NCBI GenBank assembly: GCA_038258425.1
Contig: JBBSPV010000008.1
Location: 35,631 to 99,630, forward strand
Reading direction: 5' to 3'
Length of the DNA stretch: 64,000 nt
Source of the DNA: DATLGB01 sp038258425
GTDB taxonomy: Bacteria; Actinomycetota; Thermoleophilia; Solirubrobacterales; Solirubrobacteraceae
The notes beneath the pieces are model-generated. The model searched no databases. It worked only from the letters and a program-made list of their open reading frames with translations, and was not told the DNA's origin. Positions within the stretch are counted from its first letter, which is position 1. The number at the start of each line of letters is the position of its first letter. This document shows positions 33,722-42,607 of the stretch, piece by piece. Position numbers and translations under genes: made by a program.

Positions 33722-35281
33722 TCAGGCGATCTCGTCGGCGAGGGACGCGAAGCGGTCCCGCAGCTCGCGCTTGAGGAGCTTGCCCGAGGCGTTCTTCGGC
33801 ATGGCCTCCGTGAACGCCACGGCCTTCGGGACCTTGAAGCCGGCCAGCCGCTCGCGCACGTGGGCGCGCAGCGCCTCGGCGCTCACCTCGTCACCGTCGC
33901 GCAGGACGACGACGGCGACCACCGCCTCGATCCAGGTCGGGTGGGGAATCCCGATCACCGCGACCTCCGCCACCGCGGGATGCTCGTAGACGGCCTCCTC
34001 GACCTCGCGGCTGGCGACGTTCTCGCCGCCGGTCTTGATCATGTCCTTGATCCGGTCCACGACGGTGACGTAGCCCTCGTCGTCGAGCGTCCCGAGGTCG
34101 CCGGAGTGAAACCAGCCGTCGCGGAAGGCCTCGGCCGTCTTCTCCGGGTCGTCGAGGTAGCCCAGCGTCGCGTGGGGCGAGCGATGCACGATCTCCCCCG
34201 GCTCGCCGACGTCGACGTCCGCGCCGTCGGGGCGCACGACCCGGGTCTCCACGTGCAGCGACGCCCTGCCGGCGGAGCCCGCCTTGGGGACCTGCTCCTC
34301 CGGGCGCAGGATGAGCGCCAGCGGCGCCATCTCCGTCTGGCCGTAGAAGTTCCACAGGCGCATCTCGGGCAACCGGCGGCCGAGCTCGCCGAGCACCTCG
34401 ACCGGCATGATCGCCGCGCCGTAGTAGCCCTTGCGCAGCGAGGAGAGGTCGCGCGTGTCGAAGTCCGGGTGGCGCAGCAGGCCGATCCAGACCGTCGGCG
34501 GGACGAAGAGCTTCGTGATCCGCTCACGCTCGACGCGCTCGAGCAGGACGGCGGGATCCGGCGCCGGGAGGATGTGGTTGACCGCCCCGAGCTGCAGCCC
34601 GGGCACCAGGAAGCAGTGCTGCTGGGCGCAGTGGAACAGCGGCATGGCGTGCAGCTCGACGTCGTCGGGGGCCATGCCGCCGTCGATGACGACGCTCGCG
34701 TACTGCGCGTAGAGGGCCGAGTGGGCCAGCACGGCGCCCTTCGGCCGCGACTCCGTGCCGGAGGTGTAGAGGACCTGGGCGGGGGCGTCCGGCTCCAGCA
34801 CGAGCTCGGGCTCGGAGGCGTCGGCGTGCCCGAGGAGGTCCGCGAACGCCTCCCAGTCGCCGTCCGCGCCCCCGAGCACGACGCGGGCCCGCAGGTCGCG
34901 GCCCTCCGCGGCCGCGGCGGCCACCTCGAGCAGCGCGTCCTGGGCGAGCAGCGCCACCGCGCCGGAGTGCTTCAGCACGAAGCGGACCTCGCCGGCACCG
35001 AGCATGAAGTTGATCGGCACGAGCACCGCGCCGGCGCGCGCGACGCCGAAGATCGCCTGCACGTAGGCGACCGAGTTGCGCGCCAGCAGGGCGACGCGGT
35101 CGCCGCGCCCGATACCGCGCGCGATCAGCGCCCGGGCGACGCGGTTGGCGTCGGCGTCGAGCTCGGCGTAGGTCCGGGCCACGTCGTCGTCGCGGACGGC
35201 GAGCTGGTCGCCGTGCCGGCGCGCCGAGCGCCGCAGCAGGTCGCCGAGGGCCTGCCGGCGGGCGAGCGCGACGGGGTCCAT
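33722..35281 (-). CDS. acyl-CoA synthetase / long-chain fatty acid-CoA ligase-like
   Basis: 519 residues of the class I adenylate-forming family. The P-loop is YTSGTESRPKGAV, the A5 motif NFYGQTEMAP, A7-A8 GWFHSGDLGTLD and IKDMIKTGGENVAS, and the A10 lysine is in KNASGKLLKREL. It activates a carboxylic acid to its CoA thioester; chain length is not predictable. The start ATG 35281 has a -10 box 7 nt upstream inside the tail of psuK. It lies 13 nt downstream of the mutase end in convergent orientation. Confidence 0.9.
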   Translation of the reverse strand: MDPVALARRQALGDLLRRSARRHGDQLAVRDDDVARTYAELDADANRVARALIARGIGRGDRVALLARNSVAYVQAIFGVARAGAVLVPINFMLGAGEVRFVLKHSGAVALLAQDALLEVAAAAAEGRDLRARVVLGGADGDWEAFADLLGHADASEPELVLEPDAPAQVLYTSGTESRPKGAVLAHSALYAQYASVVIDGGMAPDDVELHAMPLFHCAQQHCFLVPGLQLGAVNHILPAPDPAVLLERVERERITKLFVPPTVWIGLLRHPDFDTRDLSSLRKGYYGAAIMPVEVLGELGRRLPEMRLWNFYGQTEMAPLALILRPEEQVPKAGSAGRASLHVETRVVRPDGADVDVGEPGEIVHRSPHATLGYLDDPEKTAEAFRDGWFHSGDLGTLDDEGYVTVVDRIKDMIKTGGENVASREVEEAVYEHPAVAEVAVIGIPHPTWIEAVVAVVVLRDGDEVSAEALRAHVRERLAGFKVPKAVAFTEAMPKNASGKLLKRELRDRFASLADEIA

Positions 35282-35288
35282 GGGGGGG

Positions 35289-35294
35289 AACCTA
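35289..35294 (-). promoter_or_regulatory. -10 box TAGGTT of the acyl-CoA synthetase gene
   Basis: Minus-strand TAGGTT ends 7 nt before ATG 35281 and overlaps the last codons of the upstream kinase gene, giving the synthetase its own leaderless promoter. Confidence 0.42.
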
Positions 35295-36185
35295 CCCGGG
35301 TCCGGGACCGTGGTCGCGCTGGGCGACGCCGAGGTCCCCCGCCCCTGTCGCGGGCCGGCCCCCCGGCCGTGCGACCGCTTCGGCCGCGAGCGTCGCGGCG
35401 CGCAGCAGCGCGGCCTCGGGCGGGTCGCCGGCCGTCCAGCCCGCGAGCAGCCCGGCGGCGAAGGCGTCGCCGGCGCCCGTCGTGTCGACCACGCCGGCGG
35501 CCACGGCCGGGACGGTCACCGTCCGCTGCCCGTCCGACCAGCGCGCGCCCCCCGGGCCGGCGGTGACGACGACCTCACGGGCGAGCCGGTGCAGGTCGGG
35601 ACCGAGCACGCGGGCCTCGTCGGCGTTGGGCACCAGCAGGTCGACGCGCCCGGCGGCCGCGAGCGCCTCGGCCTCGGCGGCCAGGGGCGCAGCCGAGGCC
35701 GGGTCCAGCGACGTCCGCATGCCGGCCGCGCGGGCCCGCTCGAGCGCCGCGACGGCCACGGGCCGGGTCTGCGGCCGCAGCAGGGCGTAGCCCGAGAGGT
35801 GCAGCACCGCGCCCGGCCTGAACAGATCCTCCGGAAGGTCGTCCGGGCGCAGATCGGCGTTGGCGCCGGGGTCGGGCAGCATCGTGCGCTCCGCGTCCGG
35901 ACCGACGAGCACGACGCAGGTCCCGGTCGCCGCGCCCGGCGTCGGCCGGACCCGCACGTCGACGCCCGCGAGGCCGCGCAGGGCGACCTCGGCGAGCGGA
36001 TCCTCCCCCACGCGGGCGACGAGCGCCGCCGGCGCGCCGGCCCGCACGAGCCAGGCCGCGACGTTGCCCGCCGCCCCGCCCGGCGAGAGGGCGATGCGCG
36101 CGGCCGTGTCGCTGCCGCGAGCCAGCGGCTCCGCGTGGCGGACGAGCACGTCGACCATGAGGTCGCCGAGGACGACGACGGTCAC
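35292..36185 (-). CDS. PfkB-family kinase, probable pseudouridine kinase
   Basis: 297 residues of the ribokinase family. The N-terminal VVVLGDLMVDVLV and SPGGAAGNVAAWLVRAGA segments and the catalytic DTTGAGDAFAAGLLAG (anion hole and base Asp) are clear. It overlaps the pseudouridine-5'-phosphate glycosidase gene by 4 nt (GTGA). From that coupling I infer that it phosphorylates pseudouridine at O5' to feed PsuG; another nucleoside or sugar is possible. GTG 36185 is the start; the much longer open frame upstream is antisense-like shadow. Confidence 0.85.
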   Translation of the reverse strand: MTVVVLGDLMVDVLVRHAEPLARGSDTAARIALSPGGAAGNVAAWLVRAGAPAALVARVGEDPLAEVALRGLAGVDVRVRPTPGAATGTCVVLVGPDAERTMLPDPGANADLRPDDLPEDLFRPGAVLHLSGYALLRPQTRPVAVAALERARAAGMRTSLDPASAAPLAAEAEALAAAGRVDLLVPNADEARVLGPDLHRLAREVVVTAGPGGARWSDGQRTVTVPAVAAGVVDTTGAGDAFAAGLLAGWTAGDPPEAALLRAATLAAEAVARPGGRPATGAGDLGVAQRDHGPGPG

Positions 36186-37072
36186 AGGCGCGCCGCGACG
36201 TCCGCGGCCAGCGCCGCGTTGGCCAGCACGAGCGAGACGTTGGCCCGCAGCGACGCGCCACCCGTCTCGCGGTGGAAGTGCTCGAGCAGGAAGGGCGTCG
36301 CGGCCTTGCCGGTCACGCCTGCCGCGCTCGCGGCCGCCAGGCCGGCGGCCAGGACGCGGTCGTGCAGGGCCGGGTCGAGCTGCTGCGCCGCCGGCAGCGG
36401 CTTGGCGAGCAGCACCGCGCCCGGCGCGCCCAGCGCGTCCCGGGCCGCGACGACGGCCGCGGCCGCCGCCGCGTCCTCGACCCGCCAGGGCACCGGGTGG
36501 CCGGAGTCGGTGAGGTAGAAGCCGGGAAAGCGGTCGGTCGCGAGACCGAGCACGGTGACGTTGAGCGATTCGAGCCGCTCGAGCGTCGCGCCGACGTCGA
36601 GGATCGACTTCACGCCGGCGCACACGACGCAGATCGGCGTCCGCGCGAGGGCGAGTAGGTCCGCCGACTCGTCCCAGCTCTCGCGGGCCTCGCGGTGGAC
36701 GCCGCCGACGCCGCCCGTGGCGAAGACCCGGATGCCGGCCCGGTGGGCCAGGTGGGCGGTCGCGGCCACGGTGGTCGCTCCGTCGCCGCCGGAGGCGCAG
36801 ACGACGGGCAGGTCGCGCACGCCGCACTTGGCCACCTCCCCCCCGGCGCCGATCCGCTCGAGCCCGGCTGCGTCGAGGCCGACGCGGACCTCGCCGCCGA
36901 GCACGGCGATCGTCGCCGGGAGGGCCCCGCGGTCGCGCACGACCGCCTCGACCTCGCCCGCGACGCGCACGTTCTCGGGGCGCGGGAGGCCGTGGGCGAT
37001 GATCGTGCTCTCCAGCGCGACGACCGGGCGACCGTCGCCCAGAGCGGCGGCGACCTCGGGCTCGACGCGCAT
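36182..37072 (-). CDS. psuG: pseudouridine-5'-phosphate glycosidase
   Basis: 296 residues. Family signatures are VALESTIIAHGLPRPEN near the N-terminus, VGVHREARESWDESADL-like FATGGVGGVHRE, and VCAGVKSILDVGATLE with the Schiff-base Lys. PsuG splits pseudouridine 5'-phosphate into uracil and ribose 5-phosphate. The gene begins directly after the stop of the glutamate dehydrogenase gene (TAGATG) and overlaps the kinase gene downstream, so dehydrogenase, psuG and kinase form one operon. Confidence 0.93.
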   Translation of the reverse strand: MRVEPEVAAALGDGRPVVALESTIIAHGLPRPENVRVAGEVEAVVRDRGALPATIAVLGGEVRVGLDAAGLERIGAGGEVAKCGVRDLPVVCASGGDGATTVAATAHLAHRAGIRVFATGGVGGVHREARESWDESADLLALARTPICVVCAGVKSILDVGATLERLESLNVTVLGLATDRFPGFYLTDSGHPVPWRVEDAAAAAAVVAARDALGAPGAVLLAKPLPAAQQLDPALHDRVLAAGLAAASAAGVTGKAATPFLLEHFHRETGGASLRANVSLVLANAALAADVAARL

Positions 37073-40000
37073 CTAGCTCGCCAGGGCGCGCAGCTCGCGC
37101 ACCACGACGACCAGGGCGGCGAGATCGGCGCCGTCGACGGTGATCGAGCGGGCGACGTCGGAGAGGTGGGCGGCCTGATCGGCGTGCTCGGCCTCGAAGG
37201 CCTCGACGGCCTCGGCCGGCTCGGCGTCCGGGGCGGCCGCGAGCGCGCGGGCCACGCGGTCGCGGCGCGCGCGGCGGGCGTCGTCGCGCAGCGCCTGCAG
37301 CGCCCAGCGCTGCGTCCGCTGCACGGCCGGCAGGCCGTCGAGCTCGGCCTCGAGCCAGCCGAAGCGCAGCTCGTCCCCCATGAGGGCGAAGGCGGCCCCG
37401 ACGTCCTCGACCGGCCGGTCGCAGGCCTGGGCGACCGACAGCACGTCCGGGGCGAACACGAGATCCCCGGCCAGGGCGAAGTCGAGCGCAAGCGCCTCCG
37501 GCACCCCGTTGCCGACGAGGCGCTGCACCGCGGGCTCGGCGTACTCGGGCGGCTCGCGCTCGAGGGCGTCCTCGATCGCCGCGAAGCCCTCGTGCCCCGC
37601 CTCGACGAGCTCCCGCAGGGGGCCCTCGGGCGCCTGCAGCAGGTACCAGCGCGTCACGGCCTCCACGAGCCCCTCGACGCCGGCGAGCAGCTCGACCTCG
37701 ACGTCGTGGGAGAGCCCGGCGTCGAGCGCGTCGATCGCCGCGAAGCGCTGGACGGACCCCGTGACGTCGCGGGCGATCCGGTAGGCGCGCACGATCGCCT
37801 CCGGTGGGGCGCCGAGCTCCGCGGCGAGCCGGGAGACGAAGGACGGGCCGACGGCGTCGACGAGCTCGTTGGCCACGAGGGTCGCCACGAGCTCGCGCCG
37901 CAGCCGGTGCTCGCCGAGCAGGTGCCCGAAGCGCTCGGTGAGCGCCGGGGGGAAATAGCCGCGCAGGTCGCGCTCCAGCCACGGGTCGTCGACCAGGTCG
38001 CCGGCGAGCAGCGCGTCGGTGAGCCACTGCTTGCCGTGGGCGAGCAGGACCGCGAGCTCCGGGCGGTGCAGGCCGGCGCCCGCGCGCCGCCGGCGCCCGA
38101 GCTCCTCCGCGCCGGGCAGCCCGTCCGCACGGCGGCGCACCCGTCCGTCGTCCTCCAGGCGCCGCATGAGGTCGTCGTAGGCGAAGAGCCGGCCGGCCGA
38201 GACCGTGACCTCGCGCGAGAGGATCCGCGCCTGCCGGTAGGAGTCCTGCAGCACGTGGGAGACGACGTCGTCGGTGGCGGCCCGCAGCAGGTCGTGGCGG
38301 CCGGCGGCGTCGAGCTCACCGCGGCTGACCGCGAGGTCGAGGAGGATCTTGAGGTTGACCTCGTGGTCGGAGCAGTCGACGCCGGCCGAGTTGTCGATGA
38401 AGTCGGCGTTGACCCGGGTGCCCGCGGCCGCGAGCTCGATCCGGGCCAGCTGCGTGAGTCCCAGGTTGCCGCCCTCGGCCACCACGCGGGCGCGGACGCC
38501 GGTCGCGTCGACGCGGATGGCGTCGGAGGCGCGGTCGCGCGCGTCGGCGTCGGACTCCGTCGACGACTTGACCACGGTCCCGATGCCGCCGAGGAAGAGC
38601 AGGTCCACCGGAGCCCGCAGGATGGCCTGGACCACCTCGTCGGGGGTCAGGCGCTCCGCCTCCACGCCGAGCGCCGCGCGGGCCGCCGGCGCCAGCTCGA
38701 CGGCCTTCGCGCGCCGGGACCACACGCCGCCGCCCTCGGAGATCGTCGCCTCGTCGTAGTCGGCCCAGCTGGATGTCTCCAGCTCGAACAGCCGCCGGCG
38801 CTCCGCCCACGAGGCCTCGGGGTCGGGCTCGGGGTCGACGAACACGTGGCGGTGGTCGTAGGCGGCCACGAGCTTGAGCGTCCGCGACAGCAGCATGCCG
38901 TTGCCGAACACGTCGCCGGACATGTCGCCGACGCCGGCCACGGTGACCTCGTCGCGCTCGGGGTCGACGCCGAGCTCCCGGAAGTGGCGGCGCACGGACT
39001 GCCAGGCGCCGCGTGCGGTGATCCCGAGCGCCTTGTGGTCGTAGCCCTCCGAGCCACCGGAGGCGAAGGCGTCGCCGAGCCAGAACCCGCGCTCGAGGGC
39101 CAGCGCGTTGGCCATGTCGGAGAACGTCGCCGTGCCCTTGTCCGCGGCGACGACGAGGTAGGGATCCTCCCCGTCGTGGACGCGGACCCCGTCCGGGTGC
39201 ACGACCTCGCGGCCCTCGATGTCGTCCGTGACGTCGAGCAGGGCGGTGACGAAGCGCCGGTATTGCGTCGCCACCGCCTCCGCCAGCGCGTCGGGGTCCT
39301 CCGGGCGCCGCTTGAGGTAGAAGCCGCCCTTGGCGCCGGTGGGGACGATCACCGCGTTCTTCGTCATCTGCGCGCGCATGAGGCCGAAGACCTCCGTGCG
39401 GAAGTCCAGGCGGTCCGACCAGCGCAACCCGCCGCGGGCGATCGGGCCCCCGCGCAGGTGGACGCCCTCGACCTCGACGGCGTGCACGTAGACCTCGACG
39501 TACGGGGCCGGGCGCGGGATGCCGGCGATCTCGCCCGAGCACAGCTTGAGGGCCAGGGCGCCGCGGCCGGGGCGAAAGGCGTTCGTGCGCAGGGTGGCGT
39601 CGACGAGCGTGAGCTGGTCGCGCAGGATGCGGTCCTCGTCGAGCGACTCGACGGCGTCGAGTCCGGCGACGATCTCCTCGCGCAGGTCGTGGGCGTCGTC
39701 GCCGTCGGCCCGGTGACGGCGCTCGAAGTACGCCACGAGCTTCGCCGCGAGCTCGGGGTGGGCGGCGAAGGCGCGGGCGTCGTGGCGCAGGCTGAAGCGC
39801 GCGGTCGCCCGCTGGCGGAAGATGCGGTACGCGCGCAGCACGGCCACCTGCTGCCAGCTGAGTCCGGCCACGACCACGAGCCGGGAGAGCCAGTCGGCCT
39901 CCGTCGCGTCGTCGCGCACGGCGAGCACGGTGTCGGCGAGGCGCTCACCGACCGCCTTGACGTCCAGCGGCGCGCCGTCCGGGCCGAGGACGCCGAAGGC

Positions 40001-41695
40001 CTGCACCCACGGTCGCCGGCTGCCGGCCTCGTCGGGCGTCAGCTCCGCCGGTCGCTCGTCGTCGACGCGCAGGCCGAGGCTCTCGAGCGTCGGCAGCACC
40101 TCGGAGAGGCCGACCTTGCCGTCACGGCTGTAGAGCGCGAGCCGGGAGCGCTCGTCGTCGGCCTCGAGTCCGACGGCCAGGTCGCGGTCGGACGCCTGCA
40201 GCGCGGCGAGCCGCTCGACGTCCGCGGCCGCCAGCCGTGGCACCGTCCATGCCTTGAAGGAGTCCGGCAGCCGCGGGCCCCAGGCCTCGACGAGCCGCCG
40301 CGCCCGGGCGGGACCGACGCGGGGCCGCAGCGCCCGCTCCACGGCGTCCTCCCAGGAGGCGACGAGGTCGGCGACGTCGCGCTGCAGCGCGTCCGGGTCC
40401 ACGTCGGGCAGCTCGGCGCCCTCCGTGGCGTGGACGGCGACGTGCAGCCGCGCGTGCAGCAGCTGCTCGTCCACCACGAGGTGGGTCTCGATCTGCACCG
40501 CGCCGTAGTGGCGGGCCACCACGGCGCGCACCCGGTCCACGAGCGACGCGCCGAAGCGCCGGCGCGGCACGGCGACCACGAGGGTCGCGCTTGCGCCGGA
40601 GTCGGCGCGGCGGACGAGCACGCGCGTGGCGTCGCCGGGCAGCGCGAGGAGGCCGGCGACGATGCGGCGCAGGCTCTCCCACGGGGCGGCGAAGAGCTCG
40701 TCCTTGGGAAGCGAGGAGAAGATCGCGACTGCGTTGCGCTGGTCGTGGGACCCCTCGATGAGGTCCTCGACGTCGAGGATGCGACGGAGCTTGTGGTGCA
40801 CGAGCGGCGTGTCGACGGCCGGTGCGGCGTAGGCCTTGCGGGTGAAGAGCCCGACGAGCCGCAGCTCGCCCGCCTCCGCACGCAGGGCGATGTCGTCCAT
40901 GCGCGCGCGCCGCCGCACGGGCGCGAGGGCCCGGGTCTTGGCGACGGTCAGCAGGCCGCTGGTCTCCATCGGCTCCGGCTCGCCGTCGGCGAGCAGGCCG
41001 AGACCGGTGCCGGCGGCCGTGTCGCGGAAGCCGAGGAAGGTGAAGTTGCCCTCCCCGAGCCAGCGCAGGAAGGCGATCGTCTCCCCGACCGCCTCGGGGC
41101 GCTGCTCGCCGACACTGCGGGCGACGTCGATCATCCGCCCGAGCTGCTGGCTCATGGCCGGGAAGTCCCCGACCACGCGGTGCACGGCGGCGAGCACGTC
41201 GAGCGTGGCCGCCTCCACGCCCGGCAGCTCGCCGTCGTCCAGGCGGCGCTCGAGCTCGAAGTGCATGAGCGACTCGCGGCGGACACCCTCCCGGGCGCCG
41301 GTGACCCGGCGCAGGACGCCCGCCTCGTCGCGCTCCGTGCCGACGATGGGATGCACCACCCGGCGTACGACGAGCCCGCGGCCCTCGAGCGCGGCCTCGA
41401 CGGAGTCGACGAGGTAGGGCGAGTCGTTCGTGGTGGCCTCGACCACCGAGCCGGGCCGCTCGTAGCCGTCGCGCTCGGCCGTCGGCGTGAAGGCCCGCGC
41501 GGCGGCGGGCCGGTCCGCGCGCCCGGCGAGGAAGTCGAAGGCCCCCTCGAGCTCGGCGAAGACCGCCTCGGGCGCCTCGCCCTCGCGCGCGTCGCGATGG
41601 AGGTAGGCGGCCGCGAAGCTGCGCAGACCGCTGTCGTCGCGCTCGGCGGCGAGGGCGGCGACGCGCGCTTGCAGACTCTCCTCGGCGAGGCTCAC
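37073..41695 (-). CDS. NAD-specific glutamate dehydrogenase (large, GDH-180 type)
   Basis: 1540 residues, somewhat short of the roughly 1,600 usual in the family. It oxidatively deaminates glutamate to 2-oxoglutarate. The N-terminal regulatory/ACT-like region contains TNDSPYLVDSVEAAL. The catalytic domain contains GGLRWSDRLDFRTEVFGLM, KNAVIVPTGAKGGF, the Lys-containing VGVGDMSGDVFGNGML-type block and NSAGVDCSDHEVN. GTG 41695 is supported by a -10 box 10 nt upstream. It heads the operon with psuG and the kinase and diverges from the amidohydrolase. A 1,970-residue open frame on the opposite strand is a GC-driven shadow. Confidence 0.93.
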   Translation of the reverse strand: MSLAEESLQARVAALAAERDDSGLRSFAAAYLHRDAREGEAPEAVFAELEGAFDFLAGRADRPAAARAFTPTAERDGYERPGSVVEATTNDSPYLVDSVEAALEGRGLVVRRVVHPIVGTERDEAGVLRRVTGAREGVRRESLMHFELERRLDDGELPGVEAATLDVLAAVHRVVGDFPAMSQQLGRMIDVARSVGEQRPEAVGETIAFLRWLGEGNFTFLGFRDTAAGTGLGLLADGEPEPMETSGLLTVAKTRALAPVRRRARMDDIALRAEAGELRLVGLFTRKAYAAPAVDTPLVHHKLRRILDVEDLIEGSHDQRNAVAIFSSLPKDELFAAPWESLRRIVAGLLALPGDATRVLVRRADSGASATLVVAVPRRRFGASLVDRVRAVVARHYGAVQIETHLVVDEQLLHARLHVAVHATEGAELPDVDPDALQRDVADLVASWEDAVERALRPRVGPARARRLVEAWGPRLPDSFKAWTVPRLAAADVERLAALQASDRDLAVGLEADDERSRLALYSRDGKVGLSEVLPTLESLGLRVDDERPAELTPDEAGSRRPWVQAFGVLGPDGAPLDVKAVGERLADTVLAVRDDATEADWLSRLVVVAGLSWQQVAVLRAYRIFRQRATARFSLRHDARAFAAHPELAAKLVAYFERRHRADGDDAHDLREEIVAGLDAVESLDEDRILRDQLTLVDATLRTNAFRPGRGALALKLCSGEIAGIPRPAPYVEVYVHAVEVEGVHLRGGPIARGGLRWSDRLDFRTEVFGLMRAQMTKNAVIVPTGAKGGFYLKRRPEDPDALAEAVATQYRRFVTALLDVTDDIEGREVVHPDGVRVHDGEDPYLVVAADKGTATFSDMANALALERGFWLGDAFASGGSEGYDHKALGITARGAWQSVRRHFRELGVDPERDEVTVAGVGDMSGDVFGNGMLLSRTLKLVAAYDHRHVFVDPEPDPEASWAERRRLFELETSSWADYDEATISEGGGVWSRRAKAVELAPAARAALGVEAERLTPDEVVQAILRAPVDLLFLGGIGTVVKSSTESDADARDRASDAIRVDATGVRARVVAEGGNLGLTQLARIELAAAGTRVNADFIDNSAGVDCSDHEVNLKILLDLAVSRGELDAAGRHDLLRAATDDVVSHVLQDSYRQARILSREVTVSAGRLFAYDDLMRRLEDDGRVRRRADGLPGAEELGRRRRAGAGLHRPELAVLLAHGKQWLTDALLAGDLVDDPWLERDLRGYFPPALTERFGHLLGEHRLRRELVATLVANELVDAVGPSFVSRLAAELGAPPEAIVRAYRIARDVTGSVQRFAAIDALDAGLSHDVEVELLAGVEGLVEAVTRWYLLQAPEGPLRELVEAGHEGFAAIEDALEREPPEYAEPAVQRLVGNGVPEALALDFALAGDLVFAPDVLSVAQACDRPVEDVGAAFALMGDELRFGWLEAELDGLPAVQRTQRWALQALRDDARRARRDRVARALAAAPDAEPAEAVEAFEAEHADQAAHLSDVARSITVDGADLAALVVVVRELRALAS

Positions 41696-41705
41696 GACCG
41701 GCCGG

Positions 41706-41711
41706 ACGCTA
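41706..41711 (-). promoter_or_regulatory. -10 box TAGCGT of the glutamate dehydrogenase operon
   Basis: Minus-strand TAGCGT ends 10 nt before GTG 41695. With the plus-strand box at 41733-41738 it shows divergent leaderless promoters in a 54-nt gap. Confidence 0.45.
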
Positions 41712-41732
41712 CTCCTCGCCTCGCGGGCTCGG

Positions 41733-41738
41733 TACGGT
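41733..41738 (+). promoter_or_regulatory. -10 box TACGGT of the amidohydrolase gene
   Basis: TACGGT ends 11 nt before ATG 41750. A CCAGGA stretch just before the ATG could also serve as a weak ribosome site. Confidence 0.45.
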
Positions 41739-41749
41739 GGCGCGCCAGG

Positions 41750-42607
41750 ATGACGATCGACGCCCGCGTGCGCCTGCCGCAGGACCGCCGTCCCTCCCCG
41801 GTCTACGCCGCGCCCGCGCGCCAGACGGAGCAGTACGACCGCGTGCTCGGGCTGACCGGGAAGCTGAACGCCGGGCGGCTCGCCGAGCTGCTGGCCGAGC
41901 TCGACGCCGAGGGGATCGGGCGCGCGGTCATGCACGCCGAATCCGAGGGCGGCGAGTCGGCGGACGCGCTCAACGCGGCGCTGGGCGACGTGCTGGCCGA
42001 GCACGCCGACCGCTTCGTCGGCATCGGCTGCGTCGACGTCGGGCCGGGTTTCGGCCCTGGCGTCGCGGCCCGCCAGGTCGCGGCGGCGGCACGGCAGGGC
42101 CTGCTCGGCGTCTGCGTCCAGCCCGCCTTCTTCGGGCTCGACCTCGACGACCGGGCGCTGTACCCGCTCTACGCGCGGGCGGAAGAGTCCGCGCTGGTGG
42201 TCGCGGTGCACACCGGCATCACCTACTCACGCGTGCATCCGCTGCGCCACGAGCGGCCCGAGCTCCTCGACCAGGTGGCCTGCGACTTCCCCGACCTGCG
42301 GCTGATCGCCTGCCACGCCGCCTGGCCGTGGGTCGCCGAGGTGTGCGCCGTCGCGCGCCGCCACCCGACCGTCTTCCTCGAGTTCGGGGGTCTGGCCCCG
42401 AAGTACGTCGCGCGCCCGGGCACCGGCTGGGACCCGCTGTTTCAGACGATGGGCAACGTGCTGCGCGGGCAGGTCCTCTACGGCAGCGACTGGCCGGTGC
42501 TGGCGCCGGGCCGGGCGCTGGCGGAGTGGCGCGCCTCCGGCCTCGACGACGCGACGCTGCAGGCCCTGCTGCACGACAATGCGGCTGCCCTCTTCGGCCT
42601 GGATTGA
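41750..42607 (+). CDS. amidohydrolase 2 family metal-dependent hydrolase
   Basis: 285 residues of the amidohydrolase_2 (ACMSD/o-pyrocatechuate decarboxylase-like) fold. Metal-ligand segments VVAVHTGITYSR, LIACHAAWPWV and LYGSDWPVL are seen; the N-terminal His-x-His is absent, as in some members. It is likely a hydrolase or decarboxylase of a cyclic or aromatic acid. Its stop shares one base with the ATG of the AMP-dependent ligase, so both may act on one carboxylic acid. Confidence 0.82.
   Translation: MTIDARVRLPQDRRPSPVYAAPARQTEQYDRVLGLTGKLNAGRLAELLAELDAEGIGRAVMHAESEGGESADALNAALGDVLAEHADRFVGIGCVDVGPGFGPGVAARQVAAAARQGLLGVCVQPAFFGLDLDDRALYPLYARAEESALVVAVHTGITYSRVHPLRHERPELLDQVACDFPDLRLIACHAAWPWVAEVCAVARRHPTVFLEFGGLAPKYVARPGTGWDPLFQTMGNVLRGQVLYGSDWPVLAPGRALAEWRASGLDDATLQALLHDNAAALFGLD

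Noticed and set aside
36695..42607. 1,970-residue open frame on the plus strand opposite the glutamate dehydrogenase
   Set aside because: It is antisense to a clear GDH and rich in Arg/Gly/Val/Glu/His without motifs until the amidohydrolase begins; high GC removes stop codons in such frames.
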